Under the pieces are notes generated by a model that was given only the letters and a program-made list of their open reading frames with translations, was not told where the DNA came from and did not search any database. A DNA stretch of 7,576 bases from Candidatus Omnitrophota bacterium (GTDB taxonomy: Bacteria > Omnitrophota > Gorgyraeia > Gorgyraeales > Gorgyraeaceae): positions 1 through 7,576 of the forward strand of contig JAPLMC010000027.1 of the NCBI GenBank assembly GCA_026387215.1, given 5' to 3'. A program made the position numbers and the translations under genes. This document shows, one piece after another, positions 1 through 5,865 of this stretch (the stretch's first letter is position 1; every line of letters begins with the position of its first letter).

Positions 1-95
1 AAGGTAAAAATTTAAAAGTTGGAAGCTTTTGCGATGTCAGGATAGTAGATACATATGAATATGATTTAGTAGGATTAACTGTTTCAACCGCGTAG
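1..95 (+). CDS. rimO: RimO C-terminal tail (TRAM domain), 5' end outside window
   Basis: Reading from base 3 gives about 30 residues (GKNLKVGSFCDV, then RIVDTYEYDLVGLTVSTA) up to a TAG at 93-95. The pattern 'G.F..V.I.D...YDLVG' is the end of the TRAM RNA-binding domain of RimO, the radical-SAM methylthiotransferase that modifies an aspartate of ribosomal protein S12. The 'YDL-G' ending favours RimO over its tRNA-modifying relative MiaB. The catalytic radical-SAM part lies outside the window, so the call rests on this tail and on the neighbour: rimO directly before pgsA is a common arrangement. The last codons and the stop lie inside the inverted repeat at 86-127, so the final residues (STA) are encoded by the hairpin and may not be ancestral. 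Confidence 0.72.
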   Translation, partial: GKNLKVGSFCDVRIVDTYEYDLVGLTVSTA

Positions 96-127
96 TCCGC
101 CACAGAACTTTGGCGGACTACGCGGTT
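86..127. repeat. Perfect 17-bp inverted repeat (hairpin) between rimO and pgsA
   Basis: The left arm AACCGCGTAGTCCGCCA (86-102) is exactly complementary to the right arm at 111-127, with an 8-nt loop CAGAACTT. It is GC-rich in an AT-rich setting and contains the rimO stop codon. It ends 11 nt before the pgsA ATG. The tail after the stem, TATTATGG, has no proper T-run, so an intrinsic terminator is possible but not convincing. The core CCGCCACAGAA...TGGCGG recurs at 3231-3251 upstream of recA, which suggests a dispersed repeat family (inference). Confidence 0.9.
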
Positions 128-138
128 TATTATGGTTT

Positions 139-705
139 ATGAATTTAGCTAATAAGCTTACGATTTCAAGAATAATTCTGGCAAGTTTTTTTATATTAGC
201 CCTTTTTATAAAAGGCCCGGGCGCAAAGTTTATGGCTATGGCTATTTTTCTGGCAGCTTGCGTTACTGATTATTACGACGGTTATTTTGCCAGGAAAACA
301 GGCGGCGTAACTTCTTTTGGCAAACTAATGGACCCTATTGCGGATAAGATACTTATATTAGGGGCGTTTCTGGCTTTTGTGGAGATGGAAATAATACCAG
401 CATGGATGGTAATAATAATAATAGCAAGAGAATTAGTTATTACGGGCATAAGAATTTTAGCGCTTTCGCAGAAGAAAGTCCTTGCCGCAGAAATGGGCGG
501 GAAACATAAAACAATTTCTCAGATGGTGGCAGTTATAGCAGTACTTATATTTTTAATAATCAGGGATTTGGGGTTTGGATTTAGATATACGGAGATTTTT
601 GGGGCAGCAGTATATTTATTGATGCTTGTAACGGTGGGTATGACTATTACTTCTGGCATTTCTTATATGGTTAGGAATAAAGATATTTTTATGGGTGATA
701 AATGA
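139..705 (+). CDS. pgsA: CDP-diacylglycerol--glycerol-3-phosphate 3-phosphatidyltransferase
   Basis: This membrane enzyme makes phosphatidylglycerophosphate from CDP-diacylglycerol and glycerol-3-phosphate, the committed step to phosphatidylglycerol. The 188-residue protein has the full CDP-alcohol phosphotransferase signature D-x2-D-G-x2-A-R-x8-G-x3-D-x3-D: D44, D47, G48, A51, R52, G61, D65 and D69. The N-terminus MNLANKLTISR matches the usual PgsA opening, which supports the ATG at 139. Several hydrophobic segments are visible (about 12-24, 32-43, 72-96, 129-142 and 153-175), as expected for this integral membrane family, and the length is typical. No clear Shine-Dalgarno precedes the start; instead the 17-bp hairpin ends 11 nt upstream. 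The gene is probably cotranscribed with rimO. It overlaps pgpA by 4 nt (ATGA), so the two are probably translationally coupled. Confidence 0.95.
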   Translation: MNLANKLTISRIILASFFILALFIKGPGAKFMAMAIFLAACVTDYYDGYFARKTGGVTSFGKLMDPIADKILILGAFLAFVEMEIIPAWMVIIIIARELVITGIRILALSQKKVLAAEMGGKHKTISQMVAVIAVLIFLIIRDLGFGFRYTEIFGAAVYLLMLVTVGMTITSGISYMVRNKDIFMGDK

Positions 706-1160
706 AAGACCGTTTTTATAGAATAATAGCAAGTGTTTTCTACATAGGTTATTTACCTGTTGCCTCAGGTACTCTCGGAAGCCTTTCGGCGCTTATTTTG
801 TATTATTTTATATGTCGCGATGTAATAATAATGACTATAGCGATTTTAATAGTAATTGTTCTGGGGTTTATTACAACAGGCAAGGTAGAGAAGATGTTTG
901 GAGAAAAAGATCCTGGAGAAATAGTGATAGATGAATTTGCCGGAATGTTAATAGCTTTATATCGAATACCTCCTACGATGGGCTATGTGGTTACAGGATT
1001 TTTATTGTTCAGATTTTTTGATATAGTAAAGCCAAAGCCTATTAAGAACCTTGAAAAATTAAAAGGCTCTCTCGGAATCATGTCAGATGATATCATAGCA
1101 GGCGTATACGCTAATATATTGCTTCAGACAATTTATATGCTCAATCTTTTTTACCATTGA
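702..1160 (+). CDS. pgpA: Phosphatidylglycerophosphatase A
   Basis: PgpA removes the terminal phosphate of phosphatidylglycerophosphate, the product of the PgsA encoded just upstream, to give phosphatidylglycerol. The 152-residue protein shows the family landmarks in order: an N-terminal 'ASGTLGSL' (21-28), the acidic motif EKDPGEIVIDEFAG (68-81) with D70, D77 and E78, 'FRFFDIVKPKPI' (103-114), and 'GIMSDDIIAGVYAN' (125-138) with D129 and D130. Hydrophobic segments at about 29-37, 41-58 and 95-105 fit an inner-membrane enzyme. The start overlaps the pgsA stop as ATGA, and this is the usual size for the family. Its last 20 bases overlap the 3' end of thpR on the opposite strand, and no terminator separates them. 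Confidence 0.93.
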   Translation: MKDRFYRIIASVFYIGYLPVASGTLGSLSALILYYFICRDVIIMTIAILIVIVLGFITTGKVEKMFGEKDPGEIVIDEFAGMLIALYRIPPTMGYVVTGFLLFRFFDIVKPKPIKNLEKLKGSLGIMSDDIIAGVYANILLQTIYMLNLFYH

Positions 1161-1728
1161 TATCCTGCAAGAATTTTTCTAGAAGGATAGAATAGACAGC
1201 GCCTTTTGGATTGAGGTTACTCTGAAATAATATAAGCTTACTGATCGGTATTTCATTTCCTATATTGCAGCTTATCTCCCCGATTAATTTTTTAAGATTT
1301 GAAATATTTTTAGATGATCTGATTCTGGCGAGAGTGAGATGGGGCTCGAATTTTCGGCTTTCTTTCGCAAATCCTAATTTTTCCAGAGAGGCTTCTATTT
1401 TATCGTTGAGCATTTTCAAAGATTCTGTGCCTTTATCAATCCCTAGCCATATTACCTGAGGACAGCTTGTATTAGGAAAAGCGCCTATTTCAGAAAAGCT
1501 GACAGCGAAAGATTTGAAATTATTTGAGATAATAGATATTACATTGGCAATTTCTTGGATTTTATCTTTATGCACATTACCCAGAAATTTCAGGGTGAGG
1601 TGCAGTTTGTCTTCAGTTGCCCATTTAGCATCAGCATTAGATTTTTTGAGGATAGAAATCAGCTTAGATATTTTTTGTTTAGTTTGATTATTGATTTCAA
1701 TGGCTATAAAGGCGCGGATTGTAGACAT
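1141..1728 (-). CDS. thpR: RNA 2',3'-cyclic phosphodiesterase (2'-5' RNA ligase family)
   Basis: A member of the 2H phosphoesterase superfamily; ThpR enzymes open 2',3'-cyclic phosphates at RNA ends and were first described as 2'-5' RNA ligases. Both catalytic HxTx motifs are present: HLTLKFLG (H43, T45) and PHLTLARI (H130, T132), counting from the chosen start. The protein then has 195 residues, normal for the family. I chose the ATG at 1728 because it gives the family-like opening MSTIRAFIAIE. A GTG four codons upstream (1740) is also possible and has a purine-rich AGGGG about 9 nt before it. The gene starts 24 nt after the cinA stop (12 nt with the GTG), so it probably shares the cinA transcript. 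It runs convergent to pgpA, with a 20-bp overlap of the two 3' ends. Confidence 0.9.
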   Translation of the reverse strand: MSTIRAFIAIEINNQTKQKISKLISILKKSNADAKWATEDKLHLTLKFLGNVHKDKIQEIANVISIISNNFKSFAVSFSEIGAFPNTSCPQVIWLGIDKGTESLKMLNDKIEASLEKLGFAKESRKFEPHLTLARIRSSKNISNLKKLIGEISCNIGNEIPISKLILFQSNLNPKGAVYSILLEKFLQDINGKKD

Positions 1729-1752
1729 GTTTATAACCACTTCAGCCTACCC

Positions 1753-3005
1753 CTATTGCAATCGGGACGAGATTTCTTTTCGGAGTAAGTTTAAGGCAGC
1801 TTGTGTGGATTTGTATTTTATGAGATCGCGATTGCCTATAAAACGAAATTCTCTGCAGATGGTTTTATTTTTTGTTGAAAGAGCAATATAAATAAGGCCT
1901 ACTGGTTTTTTCTTTGTTGCGCCGTCTGGGCCTGCAATACCGCTTATGCCTATCCCGTAATTTACGCCAGCCAGTATTCTGACATTTTTTGCCATCAATA
2001 TGGCAATCTGTTTTGAAACAGCACCGTATTTTTTTATTGTTTTAATAGGGATGTTTAGAAGCTTATTCTTAGATTCATTGCTATATGTTATAAGGCCGAG
2101 CTTGAAATAGCCAGAGCTTCCAGGGGTGTCTGTAATTCTATTTGCAAGAAGCCCACCGGTGCAGGATTCAGCTATGGCTAGAGTTTTTTTATACTCAAGA
2201 AGCGCCTTACCAGCAATTTCTTCAAGTTTTTCATTATCATAACCGAAGATATATTTTTTAAGCCGCAGTTTGACCTGTTTTTCTATTTTGTTTATTGCCA
2301 GGTCAGCTGATTTTTCATTTTCTTCAGTCACAGTGATTTTTACATGTATTTCTTCAGGATACGGGTATATTCCCATCTGGACTTTACCGCTGATTTTTAA
2401 AATATCTTCTATTATTTCATTTACTCTTGACTCGCTAAGGCCGGTTATTTTTATTATCCTAGATTTTATAATCTGGTTTATTTGAAAATATTTTTTCAAA
2501 TATGACATAGCTGTATTTTCAAACATAGGGTAGAGCTCAAATGGGACTCCCGGGAAAGCCATAAAAACCTTGTTATCAATCGGTATTATAAGTCCTGGAG
2601 CTGTGCCGATATTATTTATGATAGGTATCCGCTTTTCGGCACCAATGCCTGGCGCATGTTATTAGCGGGCATTTTTATTTTACGGGTTTTGAAATGAACT
2701 TTTATACGATTTGCTATTTTTTTATTAAAGGTCAGTTTTTTATTTAATGCTTTTCCAATACATTCAAGGGTTAGGTCATCAACTGTAGGGCCAAGTCCTC
2801 CGCTTGTTATTACTATCGCTGCTTCACTTAAAGCTTTTCTTATAGAAGATATAATAACTTCTGGATTATCAGGTATATCTATATGTCTTGAGGTTTTTAT
2901 GCCTATAGCTGCGAGTTTATCTGAAATAAACTGGGCATTTGTGTTTGCAATATGGCCCAGCATTATTTCATTACCGATGCATATTATCTGAGCAACAATA
3001 TTCAT
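1753..3005 (-). pseudogene. cinA: CinA-family protein, interrupted by a -1 frameshift
   Basis: Two adjacent minus-strand frames together encode CinA. The first (3005 to 2616) holds the MoCF/CinA N-terminal domain: IGNEIMLGHIANTNAQ, ITSGGLGPTVDDLT (residues 66-79) and NNMRQALVPK (115-124). The second supplies NNIGTAPGL, MAFPGVPFE and the C-terminal domain with AESCTGGLLANRI, GLITYSNESKNKLL and GIGISGIAGPDGA, the nicotinamide-nucleotide amidase (PncC-type) module with its conserved Ser and Lys. The frames meet at an A4 run (T4 on the plus strand, 2633-2636). One extra A would give VP-KKRIPIINNI-GTAPG, with the ten residues usual between VP and G-T-A-P-G, and 1254 nt (417 aa), a normal CinA length. 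The remaining sequence is well conserved, so the lesion is either recent or a sequencing/assembly error. As read, the C-terminal part could only be made by reinitiation, for example at the ATG at 2562. Family roles are NMN recycling and possibly ADP-ribose metabolism. The start has no Shine-Dalgarno. Confidence 0.88.
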
Positions 3006-3011
3006 ATAATT

Positions 3012-3040
3012 ATTATATGAAATATATATACTATTAGCAA
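3012..3040 (-). promoter_or_regulatory. Candidate cinA promoter, giving a leaderless mRNA
   Basis: On the minus strand, TTGCTA (3040-3035; 4 of 6 to the -35 consensus) is followed after exactly 17 bp by a perfect -10 TATAAT (3017-3012). Only six bases separate the -10 from the cinA ATG at 3005, so transcription would begin at or next to the start codon. This agrees with the absence of a Shine-Dalgarno before cinA. The region is very AT-rich, so chance matches are easier than usual. Confidence 0.5.
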
Positions 3041-3064
3041 TACTTTTTCATTTTTTTGAGTTTA

Positions 3065-3085
3065 GTGCAAGACCAGGTCTTGCGC
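3065..3085. repeat. Palindrome GCAAGACC-A-GGTCTTGC between cinA and recA
   Basis: GCAAGACC (3067-3074) and GGTCTTGC (3076-3083) are exact reverse complements around a single A. One T-G position and one G-C pair extend the symmetry to 3065-3085. No T-run follows on either strand, so it is not a terminator. It lies about 25 bp upstream of the cinA -35 and about 90 bp upstream of the recA -35. It could be an operator for a dimeric regulator or a dispersed palindromic repeat; the sequence alone cannot decide. Confidence 0.75.
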
Positions 3086-3151
3086 ATGAAAATGATAAAA
3101 AAATTTAAAATTTTTGAAAGAAAATGCCTGTTAGATGTGTCTATTATGATG

Positions 3152-3191
3152 AAAGGAGGTAAATACAATTATGCTTTACTTTGGGATATAG
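3152..3191 (+). other. Orphan strong Shine-Dalgarno with a six-codon ORF; remnant or leader peptide
   Basis: AAAGGAGGT (3152-3160) is a near-perfect ribosome-binding site. The next start is an ATG at 3171, reading MLYFGI and stopping at 3189-3191. In another frame the same bases lie inside a 36-codon ORF (3092-3202; 38 codons from 3086) that starts MIKKFKIFERK, ends WDIAKV and has no ribosome-binding site. I recognise neither product. The recA promoter proposed here starts within this segment, so translation would need an mRNA from further upstream. It may be a leader peptide, a gene remnant or chance. Confidence 0.22.
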
Positions 3192-3203
3192 CGAAGGTAT
3201 AAT
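3175..3203 (+). promoter_or_regulatory. Candidate recA promoter
   Basis: TTTACT (3175-3180; 4 of 6 to the -35 consensus) and a perfect TATAAT (3198-3203) are spaced by the ideal 17 bp. Transcription would start near 3210, giving a recA leader of about 138 nt that contains both structured elements at 3223-3336. I saw no match to the LexA sites of E. coli (CTGT-N8-ACAG) or Bacillus (GAAC-N4-GTTC) around it. SOS control is therefore not evident from sequence, although this lineage could use another site. Confidence 0.5.
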
Positions 3204-3222
3204 TAATTCTTAAAACAGAGAG

Positions 3223-3259
3223 TTCCTCGCCCGCCACAGAAACAATGGCGGGCTCGGGA
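3223..3259. repeat. Hairpin in recA leader, same core as the rimO-pgsA hairpin
   Basis: GCCCGCCA (3229-3236) pairs perfectly with TGGCGGGC (3246-3253) around the loop CAGAAACAA. After a 2x2 internal loop, CC/GG (3225-3226 with 3256-3257), a T-G and a T-A pair extend the stem. The string CCGCCACAGAA (3231-3241) is identical to 98-107 plus the following base of the first hairpin, where it likewise spans stem and loop. Sharing both position and sequence makes a common repeat family likely. Confidence 0.8.
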
Positions 3260-3261
3260 TT

Positions 3262-3336
3262 AAATTTTGTTTCACCCCGCCCTTTTTGCGGGTATACTAA
3301 GAAGCCTTGCTAAAAGAGCGGGGTTTCACAAAATTT
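3262..3336. repeat. Long imperfect inverted repeat abutting the recA ribosome-binding site
   Basis: The left arm (3262-3280, ending CACCCCGC) and the right arm (3318-3336, starting GCGGGGT) are reverse complements at 16 of 19 positions. All three mismatches sit together in the TTTCAC segment, which reads the same way in both arms. Inside, CCCGC (3276-3280) can instead pair with GCGGG (3288-3292). The right arm ends one base before the recA Shine-Dalgarno. Reading through it from a TTG at 3267 extends the recA frame by 27 residues ([12 protein letters not shown]...), an artefact of the open frame rather than RecA sequence. Confidence 0.75.
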
Positions 3337-3343
3337 GGGAGGA
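3337..3343 (+). promoter_or_regulatory. recA ribosome-binding site, which fixes the start at 3348
   Basis: GGGAGGA lies with its GGAGG core 5 nt before the ATG at 3348. This is the strongest Shine-Dalgarno attached to a recognised gene in the window. It selects 3348 over the in-frame TTG at 3267. It directly follows the right arm of the inverted repeat at 3262-3336, so folding of the leader could affect its exposure. Confidence 0.85.
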
Positions 3344-3347
3344 TAAA

Positions 3348-4406
3348 ATGGTTAGGAAAGAAGAAAAGAAAGAAGAAAGAAAACCAATTGGAGCAAAAGG
3401 AGACAAAGGGGATAAGGAGAAAGCTATTGAATCAGCTGTTTCGCAGATAGAAAAACAGTTTGGGAAAGGCTCTATTATGCGCTTGGGGCAGAGCACTAAG
3501 TTTGATGTGGACGTTATTTCAACAGGCGCGCTGTCTTTGGACCTGGCGTTGGGCGTTGGAGGAGTGCCTTACGGAAGGGTTATCGAGATATTTGGGCCTG
3601 AAGCAGGCGGAAAAACAACTCTTACCTTAAGCATAGTTTCGCAGGTTCAGAAGATCGGAGGCGTTGCCGCTTTCATAGATGCTGAGCATGCATTGGATCC
3701 GACTTATGCGAGAAAATTAAAGGTGAATTTGGATGACCTTTTGATTTCACAGCCTGATACAGGAGAACAGGCGCTGGATATTGCAGAAATGCTTGTGAGG
3801 AGCAACGCAGTTGATTTGATTGTAATAGACTCTGTAGCTGCTTTGGTGCCGAAGGCAGAGATAGAAGGAGAAATGGGAGACAGGCATATAGGGCTTCAGG
3901 CTAGGCTGATGTCTCAGGCATTGAGAAAACTTACAGCTATTATTGCAAAGACGCATACCTGCGTTATTTTTATCAATCAAATAAGAGAGAAAATAGGCGT
4001 CATGTTTGGCAATCCTGAGACAACTACAGGTGGAAGGGCGCTTAAATTCTACTCTTCTGTAAGGATTGACATGAGAAACATAGGAGCCATTAAGATAGGC
4101 GACAGGGTTATAGGCAATAGGGTTAGGGCAAAAGTTGTAAAGAATAAGGTAGCTCCGCCTTTCAGAAATGCGGAATTTGAAATAATACACGGGGAAGGGA
4201 TCTCGAGGGAAGGCAGTGTGCTGGAACTTGGTATAGAGTTAGAAGTTTTGACCAAGTCAGGTTCATCTATAATTTTCGGAACAGAAAAATTAGGCCAGGG
4301 AATGGAATCTGCTAGAGAATTTCTGAAAAATAATGCAAAAATTTGTAACGAAATAGAGAAGAAGATAAAAGAAACGCTGGCAAAAGCATCTGAAACTAAA
4401 AAATAA
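3348..4406 (+). CDS. recA: Recombinase RecA
   Basis: RecA polymerises on single-stranded DNA, drives homologous strand exchange using ATP and, in SOS-competent bacteria, triggers LexA self-cleavage. The 352-residue protein shows the Walker A loop GPEAGGKTT (83-91; the common form is GPESSGKTT), [10 protein letters not shown] with the catalytic Glu (E113), Walker B LIVIDS (D161), [17 protein letters not shown] over loop 1, and [25 protein letters not shown] over loop 2. [14 protein letters not shown] follows in the core. The N-terminus is longer and more charged than usual: about 25 Lys/Glu-rich residues ([12 protein letters not shown]...) precede [22 protein letters not shown]. The C-terminal tail is Lys-rich with few acidic residues, unlike the acidic tail of E. 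coli RecA. The start is set by GGGAGGA. htrA follows after 13 nt, probably on the same transcript. Confidence 0.98.
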   Translation: MVRKEEKKEERKPIGAKGDKGDKEKAIESAVSQIEKQFGKGSIMRLGQSTKFDVDVISTGALSLDLALGVGGVPYGRVIEIFGPEAGGKTTLTLSIVSQVQKIGGVAAFIDAEHALDPTYARKLKVNLDDLLISQPDTGEQALDIAEMLVRSNAVDLIVIDSVAALVPKAEIEGEMGDRHIGLQARLMSQALRKLTAIIAKTHTCVIFINQIREKIGVMFGNPETTTGGRALKFYSSVRIDMRNIGAIKIGDRVIGNRVRAKVVKNKVAPPFRNAEFEIIHGEGISREGSVLELGIELEVLTKSGSSIIFGTEKLGQGMESAREFLKNNAKICNEIEKKIKETLAKASETKK

Positions 4407-4419
4407 CATAAGGTGAGAG

Positions 4420-5856
4420 ATGGAGAAAATCAGAATATCTGTTTTGATTTTTTTATTAATTTTAATATCATTATCTGTATATGCTGAACCGTCAAAAGAA
4501 GCATTGAGCTTACAGGATGCGTTTGTAAAGGTTTCTAAAGATGTAGGCCAAGCAGTTGTAAGTATAAGCGCTGAACATACAGAACGGTATAAGACCAGAT
4601 ATTATCCTTTTGCAGCGCGATCTCAAGATAGGTTTTTCAAGGATTTCTTTGTAGAAGGCCCTGAGCAGGAATTAAAAAAGACAGGTCTTGGTTCAGGGAT
4701 TATCATAGACAAAGAAGGATACATACTTACCAATGAGCATGTAATTCGTGGCGCTGACAGGATGCTAGTAACTTTGCCTGACGGAAGAGAGTTTGAAGGC
4801 AAAGTTACTGGCGCTGATGAATATTCTGACTTAGCTGTAATTAAGATTGAATCTAAAGGATATTTGCCTTTTGCAAAGCTTGGCAATTCAGATAACGTTA
4901 AGATAGGTTATTGGGCGATAGCAATAGGAAATCCTTTTGCGTTTGCAGTTAAAAATCCTGAACCTACAGTTACTGTAGGCGTGGTAAGCGCGCTTCATAG
5001 AAGCCTTCCTAGGACAGATAAAAGGACAAGAGAATATTCTGATCTTATTCAGACAGACGCTGCAATAAATCCCGGCAATAGCGGAGGGCCGCTTGTTGAT
5101 ATTAGCGGAGAGATAATCGGGATCAATGTTGCGATATTTACAATGAGCGGAGGCTCTGAAGGTGTAGGATTTGCAATACCGATCAATACCGCAAAAAAAA
5201 TAATGGATGATTTAATACAAGGAAGACATGTTATTTACGGCTGGATAGGCGTTATTATACAGGATTTAGACTCTAATCTCGTAGAATATTTTGGATTGCA
5301 GGATAAGAATGGTGTTTTAATTTCAAGGATCGTGGATGATAGCCCTGCTTACAGAGCAGGGCTAAAACCAGGAGATATCGTTATTTCTATAGACAGCGAG
5401 TCCATAAGAAATACGCAAGATCTTGTAAGGCAGCTTTTAAAAAAGCAAGTAGGAGAGATAACAAACCTTGGAATTGTAAGAAATGGCAAACTTCATTCCA
5501 TAGATGTGCAGGTGGATTCAAAACCGGAAGATAAAACTATTGCGGTTAATCAAAAAGATACAAGCAATGCTGTTAAACAGCCAGAGTCAAAAAATTGGAG
5601 AGGTTTGGATGTTTCCGATATTACGCCTGATATGATCCTGAAGCTTAAGATGAGCGTAGACTCAGGCGTAGTGGTTATTTCTGTAGCGCCTGGAAGCTCA
5701 GCTGAACAAGCAGGTATTAGACCAGGGGACGTGATTTATGAGATTAACAGGATGCCTGTTAAAAGCTCGAAAGATTATTCGTCTGCTATAGATAAAGCCT
5801 CAGGCGATGTGTTGGTTGGGACTTACAGAGGTTATGTAGTGCTTAAGGAAAAATAG
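4420..5856 (+). CDS. htrA: HtrA/DegP-family periplasmic serine protease with two PDZ domains
   Basis: An ATP-independent protease/chaperone for envelope protein quality control. The 478-residue protein starts with a signal peptide: K3/R5, a hydrophobic core at about 7-20 and a likely cut after VYA (20-22), with no lipobox Cys. The trypsin-like domain follows, with H107 in TNEHVI, D137 in YSDLAV and S221 in NPGNSGGP, so the catalytic triad is complete. Two PDZ domains follow, about 275-365 (VDDSPAYRAGLKPGDIV) and 395-475 (VAPGSSAEQAGIRPGDVIY), joined by a polar linker. The short loop at 55-88 (RYKTRYYPF..DRFFKDFFVEG) resembles DegQ-like more than long-loop DegP proteins. An AAGGTG sits about 4 nt before the start, 13 nt after recA, so cotranscription is likely. 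It occupies the recA-alaS interval where many bacteria carry recX. Whether it acts as DegP or DegQ cannot be told from sequence. Confidence 0.96.
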   Translation: MEKIRISVLIFLLILISLSVYAEPSKEALSLQDAFVKVSKDVGQAVVSISAEHTERYKTRYYPFAARSQDRFFKDFFVEGPEQELKKTGLGSGIIIDKEGYILTNEHVIRGADRMLVTLPDGREFEGKVTGADEYSDLAVIKIESKGYLPFAKLGNSDNVKIGYWAIAIGNPFAFAVKNPEPTVTVGVVSALHRSLPRTDKRTREYSDLIQTDAAINPGNSGGPLVDISGEIIGINVAIFTMSGGSEGVGFAIPINTAKKIMDDLIQGRHVIYGWIGVIIQDLDSNLVEYFGLQDKNGVLISRIVDDSPAYRAGLKPGDIVISIDSESIRNTQDLVRQLLKKQVGEITNLGIVRNGKLHSIDVQVDSKPEDKTIAVNQKDTSNAVKQPESKNWRGLDVSDITPDMILKLKMSVDSGVVVISVAPGSSAEQAGIRPGDVIYEINRMPVKSSKDYSSAIDKASGDVLVGTYRGYVVLKEK

Positions 5857-5865
5857 AGAGTAAAC

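Noticed and set aside
86..135. Intrinsic terminator after rimO
   Set aside because: The stem is strong, but the following bases (TATTATGG) lack a T-run, and the pgsA start is only 11 nt away. I kept it as a repeat.
1265..1891. Plus-strand frames opposite thpR and cinA
   Set aside because: thpR and cinA on the minus strand carry clear catalytic motifs; the plus-strand frames show none.
2630..2645. Programmed -1 frameshift or a 10-bp slippage deletion in cinA
   Set aside because: There is no standard slippery heptamer, and restoring a 10-bp unit would make the VP-to-GTAPG segment three residues too long. One missing base explains the length exactly.
3267..3347. Start of recA at the in-frame TTG at 3267, adding 27 residues
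   Set aside because: The added residues are coded by the inverted repeat, do not resemble RecA, and lack a Shine-Dalgarno. The ATG at 3348 has GGGAGGA at ideal spacing.
3006..3347. SOS (LexA) box in front of recA
   Set aside because: I found no convincing match to the E. coli, Bacillus or alphaproteobacterial LexA patterns by eye.
3747..4255. Long open frames antisense to recA
   Set aside because: They lie wholly inside recA on the opposite strand, have no family features or ribosome-binding sites, and are explained by recA codon use.
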